Of a DNA stretch of 64,000 nucleotides, positions 33,656 to 41,155 are shown piece by piece (the first letter of the stretch is position 1; each line of letters opens with the position of its first letter). The stretch lies in assembly GCA_945903265.1 (NCBI GenBank), contig CAMDNQ010000001.1, forward strand, positions 124,001 to 188,000, in the 5' to 3' direction. The stretch is from Candidatus Sulfopaludibacter sp. SbA3. GTDB lineage: Bacteria; Acidobacteriota; Vicinamibacteria; Vicinamibacterales; UBA2999. The notes under the pieces are model-generated. The model was not told the DNA's origin, did not search any database, and saw only the letters and a list, made by a program, of their open reading frames with translations. Position numbers and translations under genes: made by a program.

Positions 33656-35068
33656 ATGAATCGCCGATTCACCCTGGTCGCCGGCTTCCTGGTTCTCGTC
33701 GTCGCCTTCGCCGTCATGTCGACACAGACGTCGACGCAGACGAACCAGCGCAATGTCTCACTGATCGTGGCCAACGGCACAGTCGTCACCATGGATGCCG
33801 GCCGGCGGGTGATTGCGAACGGCAGCGTCGCGATTGACGGCACGGATATCGCGGCGGTCGATACCGCGGATGCCATCGGCCGGGACTTCCGCAGCGCGAC
33901 CACCGTCGACGCCTCAGGGCAGGTGGTCTTACCGGGTCTGATCAACACCCACACCCACGCGCCGATGGTGCTGTACCGGGGACTGGCCGACGATCTGGCG
34001 CTGATGGAATGGCTGACGAAATACATTTTTCCGGCTGAGGCGAAGACGGTGTCGCCGGACATGGTCCGCGCGGGCACCCGCCTGGCGCTCCTGGAAATGA
34101 TCCAGTCCGGCACGACGACCTACGCCGACATGTATTACTTCGAAGAGGAGATTGCGAAGGAGACGAAGGCTGCCGGGCTGCGCGGCGTCCTGGGACAAAC
34201 CGTGATCCAGTTCCCGGTCGCCGATGCAAAAACGCCGGGCGAGGCGCTGATCCGTGCGGAAGCCTTCATCAAGGCCTTCAAAGGGGATCCCCTCATTACG
34301 CCGGCTGTGGCGCCCCACGCGATGTATACGCTGGACGGCCCCACCCTTACCGCGGCGCGCGATCTGGCGCGGCGTTACGGCGTTCCGACACTGATTCATC
34401 TGGCGGAAACGCAGGATGAGGCAAAGACATCACAGGAGCGATTCCAGACATCGCCGATCCAGTATCTGGACCGTCTCGGGTTTCTGGGGCCGTCGGTCCT
34501 TGCGGCGCATGGCGTCTGGGCGTCCCAGTCGGAGGTGGAGCTGCTGCGCGCGCGGGGCGTCGGGATTGCCCACAATCCCGAGAGCAACATGAAGCTCGCG
34601 AGCGGCGTCGCGCCTGTGCCGGCGTATCTGGCTGCCGGCGTCGCCGTTGGCCTCGGCACCGACGGCGCCGCCAGCAACAACGACCTGGATATGTTCGAGG
34701 CGATGAGGCTTGCGTCGCTGCTGCACAAGGTGCACACCGGCGATCCTCGCGTGGTCAGTGCCGTCCAGGCGCTCGAAATGGCCACGATCGGCGGCGCGCG
34801 TGCGCTCGGCATGGACCGCGCGATCGGGTCGCTCGAGCCGGGCAAGCGCGCCGACGTGATCGTCGTGAGTATGGCGTCCGCACGCCAGACCCCGATGTAC
34901 GACCCGGTCTCGCATCTCGTCTACACGACCCGCGGCGACGACGTGAGGACGACGATCGTGAACGGGAAGGTGCTGATGCGGGATCGAAAGATGGCGACGC
35001 TGAACGAATCCGCTATCCTCGCGGAGGCGAGGCAGTGGGCCGTGAAAGTGCGCGCGGCGGTGAACTAA
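33656..35068 (+). CDS. Amidohydrolase (adenosine/SAH-deaminase-like), probably exported
   Basis: 470 aa metal-dependent hydrolase of the MtaD/SAH-deaminase/guanine-deaminase group. The N-terminus (RFTLVAGFLVLVVAFAVMS) is hydrophobic and looks like a signal peptide or anchor, unusual for cytosolic deaminases. Metal ligands are visible in GLINTHTHAPMVLYRGLADD, LIHLAETQDE, VLAAHGVWAS and GLGTDGAASNNDLDMFE. A typical C-terminal GSLEPGKRADVIVV closes the barrel. Substrate is probably an adenosine-type nucleoside, but this is family inference. ATG 33656 is used; GTG 33650 is also in frame. It sits between upp and hpt. Confidence 0.85.
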   Translation: MNRRFTLVAGFLVLVVAFAVMSTQTSTQTNQRNVSLIVANGTVVTMDAGRRVIANGSVAIDGTDIAAVDTADAIGRDFRSATTVDASGQVVLPGLINTHTHAPMVLYRGLADDLALMEWLTKYIFPAEAKTVSPDMVRAGTRLALLEMIQSGTTTYADMYYFEEEIAKETKAAGLRGVLGQTVIQFPVADAKTPGEALIRAEAFIKAFKGDPLITPAVAPHAMYTLDGPTLTAARDLARRYGVPTLIHLAETQDEAKTSQERFQTSPIQYLDRLGFLGPSVLAAHGVWASQSEVELLRARGVGIAHNPESNMKLASGVAPVPAYLAAGVAVGLGTDGAASNNDLDMFEAMRLASLLHKVHTGDPRVVSAVQALEMATIGGARALGMDRAIGSLEPGKRADVIVVSMASARQTPMYDPVSHLVYTTRGDDVRTTIVNGKVLMRDRKMATLNESAILAEARQWAVKVRAAVN

Positions 35069-35080
35069 CTCGCCGCTTTC

Positions 35081-35593
35081 CTACAAAGGCGGGTCGATCA
35101 CCGCTATGTGCGGCAGATTACGGTACCGCTCGGCGTAGTCGAGGCCGTATCCCACCACGAACTTGTCTTCGATCTCGAAGCCGATGTAATCAACCGGCAC
35201 GTCCACCTTGCGCCGTGATGGCTTGCTCAGGAGGCATGCGGTCCGCAGGCGCCGCGGCGACCGCGCCTGCAGGATCTGCTGCATGTAGGCCAGCGTGAGG
35301 CCTGTATCCACGATGTCCTCGACGATGATCACGTCGCGCCCTTCGAGGCCGCTCTCGAGATCCTTCAGCAACTGCACCTGGCCGGAGGACTTGGTGCTCG
35401 AGCCGTAACTGGAGACGGCCATGAAGTCGAGGGAACACGATCCGGGAATGGCACGCGCGAGGTCCGAGAGGAAGACGAAGGCGCCCTTGAGGACCGCGAT
35501 CAGGTGGACACCGTCGGGATGGTCGCGATGGATCTCGGCGGCGAGTTCGCGCACGCGCGCCTGGATCTGTTCAGCCGATATGAGTACCTGCAT
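35081..35593 (-). CDS. hpt: Hypoxanthine phosphoribosyltransferase
   Basis: Type I PRTase of about 170 aa converting hypoxanthine (and often guanine) to the nucleotide. The PRPP motif is VIIVEDIVDTGLTLAYM. The flexible loop region is SSYGSSTKSSGQVQL and the base-specificity loop includes DYIGFEIEDKFVVGYGLDYAE. ATG 35593 is used; GTG 35602 would add three residues and neither has a clear ribosome site. Convergent with the amidohydrolase gene and divergent from the rpiB-like gene. Confidence 0.95.
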   Translation of the reverse strand: MQVLISAEQIQARVRELAAEIHRDHPDGVHLIAVLKGAFVFLSDLARAIPGSCSLDFMAVSSYGSSTKSSGQVQLLKDLESGLEGRDVIIVEDIVDTGLTLAYMQQILQARSPRRLRTACLLSKPSRRKVDVPVDYIGFEIEDKFVVGYGLDYAERYRNLPHIAVIDPPL

Positions 35594-35620
35594 GGGAGCC
35601 ACGACGAAGGCGAATCACAG

Positions 35621-35627
35621 TAACATA
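35621..35627. promoter_or_regulatory. Overlapping divergent -10 boxes (rpiB-like / hpt)
   Basis: TAACAT (35621-35626, plus strand) and TATGTT (minus strand, 35622-35627) overlap. The plus-strand box is 9 nt from the rpiB-like ATG, consistent with a nearly leaderless mRNA; the minus-strand box is 28 nt from hpt. No -35 is obvious for either. Confidence 0.35.
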
Positions 35628-35635
35628 CGTCGTCG

Positions 35636-36268
35636 ATGAAGCGGTTTCAGATGGTCACCGAGGCGGACGCGCGATCGCTCGAGTACGGAAGCACGATCGT
35701 GCTGGTCGCCGGGGGACATGTGACGCCGCTCGCGCACGACACCTTGAAGGCGCGTCGCATTGCGATCGTTCGCGATACGCCCGACGTCGACCTTGCCGCG
35801 CTTGCGCCTCCCTCCGACATTCGCACCGTCGCGATTGCCGGCGATCACACCTCCGTCGCGCTCAAGGCCGCGATTCGGCAGCACCTGCGCGGGCGGGGGA
35901 TTGCCGTCCACGATCTCGGGACTGATACCAGCGAGCCTGTCGACTACCCCGACACGGCCGCACTCGTGGCCGTGCAGGTGGCGCGCGGCGAGGCGGACGC
36001 AGGCATCGTGCTCGACGGCGCGGGGCTGGGATCGACGATTGCGGCGAACAAGGTGGACGGCATCCGCGCCGCGATGTGCGTCACCCAGACGCTGGCGCGA
36101 TACGCCCGCGAGCACAACGGCGCCAACGTGCTGGCGCTCGGATCCACGCTCCTGACGCCTGAGGAGGCGCTCGCCATCGTCGATACATTCCTGGCGACCC
36201 CCATGCGCGAAGCCAGGTATATGCGCCGGCTGGCCAAGATCCGCGATCTTGAAACCAGACGGCCCTGA
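35636..36268 (+). CDS. RpiB/LacAB-family sugar-phosphate isomerase with EutQ/EutT-like N-terminus
   Basis: 210 aa. The C-terminal domain (about residues 62-205) is RpiB-like: [43 protein letters not shown] and [15 protein letters not shown] with His160. The catalytic Cys of E. coli RpiB (CGTG) is replaced: here DGAG with Asp127. The first ~48 residues are an added segment, [13 protein letters not shown] to [17 protein letters not shown], resembling the N-termini of EutQ and EutT, proteins of the ethanolamine microcompartment. deoC follows after 13 bp. I infer a role in pentose-phosphate metabolism linked to microcompartment-type enzymes; activity is uncertain because of the changed active site. 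Confidence 0.8.
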   Translation: MKRFQMVTEADARSLEYGSTIVLVAGGHVTPLAHDTLKARRIAIVRDTPDVDLAALAPPSDIRTVAIAGDHTSVALKAAIRQHLRGRGIAVHDLGTDTSEPVDYPDTAALVAVQVARGEADAGIVLDGAGLGSTIAANKVDGIRAAMCVTQTLARYAREHNGANVLALGSTLLTPEEALAIVDTFLATPMREARYMRRLAKIRDLETRRP

Positions 36269-36281
36269 GCGCTCGAGTCGG

Positions 36282-37157
36282 ATGCAGCCCGCCGATATTC
36301 ATCGCCTGATTCAGATCGTGGTTGAGGAACTCGCCGCCGCGCAGGGCGGCCCGGTTCCCGAGCGGTGCGGGTGCCACTCGCTCCTCTACGAATGCTGTCC
36401 GGATCGGCTGAAGGACATTCTCGAAGCCGGCGCGACGAGGCTCGGCCTCCACGCCACCGGGGGATCGGCCGGCACCGTGGCCGCGATGATCGATCACACG
36501 CTCCTCAAGCCGGACGCCACCCGGGCCGAGATCGAGACGATCTGCCGCGAGGCGGCCCAGTATGAATTCGCCAGCGTGTGCGTCAACCCGACCTGGGTGT
36601 CGCTCTGCGCCTCGTTGCTGAAGGGGAGCCGCGTCAAGGTCTGCTCGGTGGTCGGGTTTCCACTGGGTGCGACGACCGCTGACGTCAAGCACTTCGAGAC
36701 ACGGCGCGCGATTTTCGACGGGGCGTGTGAAATCGACATGGTCATCAACGTCGGCGCGCTGAAGTCAGGCGATCTCCGCGTGGTCGAGCGCGACATCGAT
36801 GCGGTGGCGGCTCCGTGCCGGGAAGCGGGTGCGGTCAGCAAGGTGATCATCGAGGCCGCCCTGCTGACCGACGAGGAAAAGATCACGGCCTGTACGCTGG
36901 CGAAGGCCGCCGGCGCCGACTTCGTGAAAACCTCCACCGGGTTCGGCCCTGGCGGCGCTACGGCCCACGACGTGGCCCTCATGCGGCGCGTGGTCGGCGA
37001 AGAGATGGGCGTGAAGGCGGCCGGCGGCGTGCGCGATCTCGAGGGCCTGAAGGCAATGGTCGCGGCAGGCGCGACCCGCATCGGCGCGAGCGCGGGCGTC
37101 AGGATCGTACAGGAGTCGCGCGGCCAGCAGCCGACCGCGACCGCCAAAGGCTACTGA
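36282..37157 (+). CDS. deoC: Deoxyribose-phosphate aldolase with N-terminal extension
   Basis: 291 aa, longer than standard DeoC (about 220-260). The core (from about residue 66) has [57 protein letters not shown] and the Schiff-base Lys in [16 protein letters not shown], so it should cleave 2-deoxyribose-5-phosphate to glyceraldehyde-3-phosphate and acetaldehyde. The extension starts with an amphipathic helix ([18 protein letters not shown]) like microcompartment encapsulation peptides, then a Cys cluster (Cys29, 31, 38, 39). ATG 36282 is chosen; the frame reaches TTG 36249 inside the rpiB-like gene. The next gene starts 4 bp later. Confidence 0.92.
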   Translation: MQPADIHRLIQIVVEELAAAQGGPVPERCGCHSLLYECCPDRLKDILEAGATRLGLHATGGSAGTVAAMIDHTLLKPDATRAEIETICREAAQYEFASVCVNPTWVSLCASLLKGSRVKVCSVVGFPLGATTADVKHFETRRAIFDGACEIDMVINVGALKSGDLRVVERDIDAVAAPCREAGAVSKVIIEAALLTDEEKITACTLAKAAGADFVKTSTGFGPGGATAHDVALMRRVVGEEMGVKAAGGVRDLEGLKAMVAAGATRIGASAGVRIVQESRGQQPTATAKGY

Positions 37158-37161
37158 CGCG

Positions 37162-37854
37162 ATGCCCGTCGGCGTGTATCTGATTGGGCTTGCCGCCATC
37201 GTCCTCGTTCCAACCATGGCGTTGGCACAGGAGCCCGGACCGCCGGGACCGTACGTCGTCGATCTGCACGTGGCCATGGCAGGTCTTCCGAAGGATCCCA
37301 GCTTCTTCCCGCCCCTGCCGTCAGGCACGCTCGTCCCCACGCGTAGTCTCGGGCTGGACGTCGGCGGCCATGTCTATCCGTTGCGGATTGGTCCGGCGCG
37401 GCTCGGCATTGGCGCGAGTCTCTCCCGCACAGCCGGGCGAGCGTCCCCCGCGCAACCCAGCACCAGCAGCACGTCGTCGCCCCCTCCGCGACAGACAAGC
37501 CCCGACGTGGACAGCGCGATGACGACTCTGGCGCCGCAGCTGTCACTCAATTTCGGATCGTCTACTGGTTGGAGCTATTTCAGCGCTGGAGTGGGGCAGA
37601 TGCGCATCAGGGCGACGGCGTCGCCGTACGCGTCGGGAAGCAGCAGCTCGGCGTCGACGGTGGAGGAGAAGGTGCTCGAACTGCAGCGCCTCCAGGCGAT
37701 CAACGTCGGTGGCGGCGCCCGCTGGTTCATGAGCACGCACGTCGCGTTTTCGTTCGACGTCCGCCTGCACATGGTTGCCGCGAGGGTGACGGACGAGGCG
37801 AGCACGCCGAAGACGAATACTATCGTCGCCGGCGCGGGCCTTTCGTTCCGGTAG
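37162..37854 (+). CDS. Exported outer-membrane-like beta protein, unknown
   Basis: 230 aa with a signal peptide (YLIGLAAIVLVPTMALAQE). The mature protein alternates short hydrophobic strands with Gly/Ser-rich turns, has a disordered Ser/Pro/Thr stretch (about residues 90-115) and ends in VAGAGLSFR, an aromatic-Arg end like outer-membrane barrels. No named family recognised. It follows deoC by 4 bp, so it may share its mRNA, but a functional link is not evident. tRNA-Gly lies 35 bp downstream. Confidence 0.7.
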   Translation: MPVGVYLIGLAAIVLVPTMALAQEPGPPGPYVVDLHVAMAGLPKDPSFFPPLPSGTLVPTRSLGLDVGGHVYPLRIGPARLGIGASLSRTAGRASPAQPSTSSTSSPPPRQTSPDVDSAMTTLAPQLSLNFGSSTGWSYFSAGVGQMRIRATASPYASGSSSSASTVEEKVLELQRLQAINVGGGARWFMSTHVAFSFDVRLHMVAARVTDEASTPKTNTIVAGAGLSFR

Positions 37855-37861
37855 AAGAGGA

Positions 37862-37870
37862 TGAGATAAT
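37862..37870 (+). promoter_or_regulatory. Extended -10 promoter for tRNA-Gly
   Basis: TGA-GATAAT lies 19 bp before the 5' end of the tRNA-Gly gene, the expected distance for a start a few bases upstream of the mature end. A weak TTCGTT sits about 17 bp further upstream. Confidence 0.48.
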
Positions 37871-37889
37871 GCCTGAGCGTCAGGGACGA

Positions 37890-37963
37890 GCGGGCGTCTT
37901 CTAGTGGCAAGAAAGTGGCTTCCCAAGCCACGAACACGGGTTCGATTCCCGTCGCCCGCTCCA
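37890..37963 (+). tRNA. tRNA-Gly (anticodon CCC)
   Basis: Cloverleaf of 74 nt with encoded CCA. Acceptor GCGGGCG/CGCCCGC, D arm TTCT/AGAA, anticodon arm GTGGC-TTCCCAA-GCCAC giving CCC, T arm ACGGG-TTCGATT-CCCGT. It reads the glycine codon GGG. Confidence 0.97.
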
Positions 37964-37976
37964 ATACGTCCCGAGC

Positions 37977-39332
37977 CTAGCCCCGGATAATTTCCAGTAT
38001 CTCGTCTCGCTTTTTCTCCATCATCGCCGGCGAGGCCGCTTCGAGATTCAGGCGGAGCAGCGGCTCGGTGTTCGACGGCCGCACGTTGAAGTGCCAGTCG
38101 GGATAGTCCACCGAGATGCCGTCCAGCTTTTCGATCTCGGCATCCTTGTAGCGCGCCTCGATGGCCTCGAGCTTCTTCGGCACCTCGCGCATCGACGGCA
38201 GCTTCGTGTTGATCTCCCCGGAAATGAAATAGCGTTCGCGATAGGGCCGTAGCAGGTCGCGGAGCGGCTGTCCCTTCCTGGACATCAGCTCGAGGATGAG
38301 GAGCGCCGGGATGAACCCGTTGTCCGCGTAATAGAAATCGCGGAAGTAGTAGTGCCCTGTGACCTCGCCGCCGAAGATGGCGTCTTCCTCGCGCATCCGC
38401 CGCTTGATGAAGGCGTGCCCGACACGATTCTTCAGGGCGCGCCCGCCGTATTTCGCCGCGGTATCCCTGACGGCGTGGCTCGCGCGGAGGTCGTACACGA
38501 TTGTCGACCCCGGATGCTTCAGCAGGAACGCCTCTGCCAGGAGCGCGGTGATGAAATCGCCGGAAATAAACTCGCCGCTCCCGTCGATGAAGAAGCAGCG
38601 ATCCGCATCGCCGTCCCAGGCGATACCGGCGTCGGCCTTCTGCCGGATCACTTCGGCGGTGATGTCGGCCCGGTTCTCCTCGATGAGCGGATTGGCCTCA
38701 TGGTTCGGAAATGTCCCGTCGATGTCGAAACAGAGGCGCGTCGTGCGGCAGGGAAGGCGGTCGAAGAGCAGGGGCGCCACAAGGCCGCCCATGCCGCTCC
38801 CCGCATCGAGCACGACGTTGAACGGCGTGATGACCGCGGGGTCGATGAAGGACATCACCTTCTCGACGTATTGATCGACCACCGAGCGAGTGGCGAGGCT
38901 GCCGGGCGTCTTCGCCGGCGGGGGCAGCCTGTCGCCGGCGATCATGTCGCGGATGTCGCCGATGCCGGCGTCGCCGCTGAGGGGCAGCGCCTCCGCCCGC
39001 ACCATCTTGATGCCGTTGTACTGTCCGGGATTGTGGGACGCCGTGATCTGCGCGCCGCCGCCGAGGCGGTCGTGGGCGACCGCGAAATACATCATGTCGG
39101 TGCCGAGCATCCCGTAGTCGACGACGTCGACGCCCTGCTCGCGCACGCCCTGGATGAACGCCGCCGCAATGGCGGGGGAGGAGACCCGCATGTCCCGCGA
39201 GACGGCTACTTTGGGTACATCGAGGTAGGCGGCAAATCCGCGGCCGATGAGCCGCGCGACCTGCTCGTTGACCTCGCCCGGGTAGAGGCCGCGAATGTCG
39301 TATGCCTTGAAGATGTCGGGGTTGATGGTCAT
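37977..39332 (-). CDS. Phosphomannomutase/phosphoglucomutase
   Basis: Alpha-D-phosphohexomutase of 451 aa interconverting hexose-6- and hexose-1-phosphates. It has the AYDIRGLYPGEVNEQVARLI start, the phosphoserine loop TASHNPGQYNGIKMV, the Mg2+ loop WDGDADRCFFID, the sugar loop GGEVTGHYYFRDFYYADNG (split here for length) and the phosphate-binding C-terminus RPSNTEPLLRLNLEA. It lies 6 bp downstream of the nucleotidyltransferase gene on the same strand, so together they would make GDP-mannose or a related sugar nucleotide for envelope glycans. Confidence 0.93.
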   Translation of the reverse strand: MTINPDIFKAYDIRGLYPGEVNEQVARLIGRGFAAYLDVPKVAVSRDMRVSSPAIAAAFIQGVREQGVDVVDYGMLGTDMMYFAVAHDRLGGGAQITASHNPGQYNGIKMVRAEALPLSGDAGIGDIRDMIAGDRLPPPAKTPGSLATRSVVDQYVEKVMSFIDPAVITPFNVVLDAGSGMGGLVAPLLFDRLPCRTTRLCFDIDGTFPNHEANPLIEENRADITAEVIRQKADAGIAWDGDADRCFFIDGSGEFISGDFITALLAEAFLLKHPGSTIVYDLRASHAVRDTAAKYGGRALKNRVGHAFIKRRMREEDAIFGGEVTGHYYFRDFYYADNGFIPALLILELMSRKGQPLRDLLRPYRERYFISGEINTKLPSMREVPKKLEAIEARYKDAEIEKLDGISVDYPDWHFNVRPSNTEPLLRLNLEAASPAMMEKKRDEILEIIRG

Positions 39333-39338
39333 TCCTAC

Positions 39339-40427
39339 TTAAACCTGGGTGTAATCGGTCAGCGTCGTGTCGTCGCCGAGCACGGCGGCGTCTGTGACGG
39401 AGACGCCTGTGACGGAGACGCTGTTGCCGAGGTGACAGCGATGGCCGAGGATGGCGTGACGCACGGAAGCGCCGCCATCCAGCCGGCACCCGGGCCACAG
39501 GATCGCGTCTGCCACAGCCGCCCCCTCGCCAATCTGCGCGCCGCGGCCGATCACGGCATACGGACCGACGTGCGCGCCGGCGGCAATGACCGCACCGGCG
39601 CCGATAAAGCAGGGCCCTTCAATGGTCGCGCCAGGGGCAACATCCGCATCCGGCGCCGTCACGATCCGCGACGATGGCGCCACGTTTACGTCAAGGGCGT
39701 CGAATGGCGCCGTCGCGAAGCGGCCGTCCATGATGTCGCGGTGCACCTGCGTGTACTTCTCCGGCGTCCCGATGTCGATCCAGTAGCCCTCGTAGACATA
39801 CGCCACGAACGTTTCGTCCCGCTCGACGAGGGACGGGAAATACTTCCGCTCAATCGACCAGGGCACGCCGTCGGGAATCCGGTCGAACGTCTCCGGCTCG
39901 AGCACGTACATGCCCGCGTTGATGTGGTTCGTCGTGATCTCGTCAGGCTTCGGCTTCTCGAGGAACCGCTTCACGCGGCCGTCCGCGTGCGTCTCGACGA
40001 GTCCGTAGGCCGTCGGGTTGTCGACCGGCGTCAGTACGATCGTGGCCCTGGCCCGGCGCGTCTGGTGGAGTGCGATGACGGCGGCGAGATCGATCCGGGT
40101 CAGGACATCGCCGTTGAAGACGACCACGGAGTCCGTGACACCGCGGGCGGCATACTTGATGGCGCCGCCGGTCCCGAGCGGCTCCGGTTCGACGACGTAC
40201 CGGATCTTCACGCCGAGGGAGGAGCCGTCGCCGAACACCTCTTCGATGCGGCCAGGCTGATAGTTCAGGCTGAGGATGACTTCATCAATCGCGGGAATCT
40301 GGCGTACGAGATCGATCTGGTACTGGAGGAATGGCCGATCGAAGATCGGCACGATGGGCTTGGGCGTATGCAGCGTGAGGGGCCGCAAGCGCGTGCCCTG
40401 CCCCCCAGCCAGAAGAATCGCCTTCAT
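39339..40427 (-). CDS. Mannose-1-phosphate guanylyltransferase-like nucleotidyltransferase
   Basis: Sugar-nucleotide pyrophosphorylase of 362 aa. The nucleotide-binding start is MKAILLAGGQGTRLRPLT with the PKP motif (HTPKPIVPIFDRP). VVFNGDVLT holds the catalytic Asp, and FLEKPKPDEI and YEGYWIDIGTPEKY line the sugar site. The C-terminal third is a left-handed beta-helix (VAPGATIEGPCFIGAGAVIA). GDP-mannose formation is the most likely reaction given the phosphomannomutase next to it, but glucose-1-phosphate transferases look similar. The last residues are encoded by a 15-bp near-duplication (VTGVSVT). Confidence 0.87.
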   Translation of the reverse strand: MKAILLAGGQGTRLRPLTLHTPKPIVPIFDRPFLQYQIDLVRQIPAIDEVILSLNYQPGRIEEVFGDGSSLGVKIRYVVEPEPLGTGGAIKYAARGVTDSVVVFNGDVLTRIDLAAVIALHQTRRARATIVLTPVDNPTAYGLVETHADGRVKRFLEKPKPDEITTNHINAGMYVLEPETFDRIPDGVPWSIERKYFPSLVERDETFVAYVYEGYWIDIGTPEKYTQVHRDIMDGRFATAPFDALDVNVAPSSRIVTAPDADVAPGATIEGPCFIGAGAVIAAGAHVGPYAVIGRGAQIGEGAAVADAILWPGCRLDGGASVRHAILGHRCHLGNSVSVTGVSVTDAAVLGDDTTLTDYTQV

Positions 40428-40456
40428 GACGACCTTCGATCATACCCGATGGGCGG

Positions 40457-40465
40457 TGGTAGAAT
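40457..40465 (+). promoter_or_regulatory. Extended -10 promoter for pgsA, near-leaderless
   Basis: TGG-TAGAAT (5 of 6 match to the consensus hexamer) ends 9 bp before the pgsA ATG. The expected transcript start is within about 3 nt of the ATG, leaving no room for a Shine-Dalgarno site. No good -35. Confidence 0.5.
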
Positions 40466-40474
40466 GGCCCGCCG

Positions 40475-41092
40475 ATGAACCTGCCAACCGCACTGACGCT
40501 TGTGCGCATCGTCCTGGTGCCGCTGCTCGTCGTGGTGTTGTTGACCGAGTTCGAAGGGCGCCGGATTGCCGGCGTGCCGAAGGATCTGTTTGGCGCGGGC
40601 ATATTCGGGCTGGCGTCGTTCACCGACTGGCTCGACGGTTACCTGGCGCGCCGGCGCCGCCAGGTCACCTGGCTGGGCCAGATTCTCGACCCCATCGCCG
40701 ACAAGCTCCTCACATCCGCGGCGTTCATCTCGCTGGTCCAGCTCGATGCGGCCCCCGCCTGGATGGTGGCCCTGATCATCGGGCGCGAGTTCGCCATCAC
40801 CGGGCTGCGCAGCCTGGCCCATACCCGGGGCTTTACGATGCCGGCCTCGCCGCTGGGCAAGCTCAAGATGTCGCTGCAGGTCGCGACCATTCTGCTGCTG
40901 ATTGTCGGATGGGGGTCGTTGCCCGTGCTCCGGCCTGTCGGGTACGGGATGCTGTGGATTGTGCTGGTGGTCGCGGTGGTGTCGGCGGCCGACTACTATC
41001 TGAAGTTCCAGCGCCTGCTCAGCGCCCGCGTCACCGACGTCAACATCGTTCGCGAACAGCGCCGCCGCACCGAAGACCGCCGCGCAGGGTGA
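40475..41092 (+). CDS. pgsA: CDP-diacylglycerol--glycerol-3-phosphate 3-phosphatidyltransferase
   Basis: Inner-membrane enzyme of 205 aa making phosphatidylglycerol phosphate. The CDP-alcohol phosphotransferase motif D-G-x2-A-R-x8-G-x3-D-x3-D is present across TDWLDGYLARRR and LGQILDPIADKLL. Several membrane helices follow, and the C-terminus is basic and cytosolic. The start is ATG 40475. It is divergent from the GDP-mannose genes and convergent with the 41154 gene, with a palindromic element between. Confidence 0.93.
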   Translation: MNLPTALTLVRIVLVPLLVVVLLTEFEGRRIAGVPKDLFGAGIFGLASFTDWLDGYLARRRRQVTWLGQILDPIADKLLTSAAFISLVQLDAAPAWMVALIIGREFAITGLRSLAHTRGFTMPASPLGKLKMSLQVATILLLIVGWGSLPVLRPVGYGMLWIVLVVAVVSAADYYLKFQRLLSARVTDVNIVREQRRRTEDRRAG

Positions 41093-41093
41093 C

Positions 41094-41155
41094 CGCGCAG
41101 GCTGAAGCCTGCGCTCTACGTTCTGATGTAGCGCGCACCCTTCAGGGTGCGCGTC
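41094..41155. repeat. Bipartite palindromic (REP-like) element
   Basis: Two GC hairpins in tandem: CGCAGGCT-ga-AGCCTGCG, then CGCGCACCCT-tc-AGGGTGCGCG, with CTAC and GTAG placed to pair between them. It fills the gap between two convergent genes and could act as a two-way terminator. A related single hairpin lies at 58993-59032. Confidence 0.75.

Noticed and set aside
37977-39332. Phosphopentomutase (DeoB) to complete the deoxyribose pathway
   Set aside because: Motifs are those of alpha-D-phosphohexomutases, and it pairs with a sugar nucleotidyltransferase gene.
38352-40478. Long plus-strand frame opposite the phosphomannomutase and nucleotidyltransferase genes (708 codons)
   Set aside because: Antisense to two clear enzymes across their boundary; composition is typical of a shadow frame.
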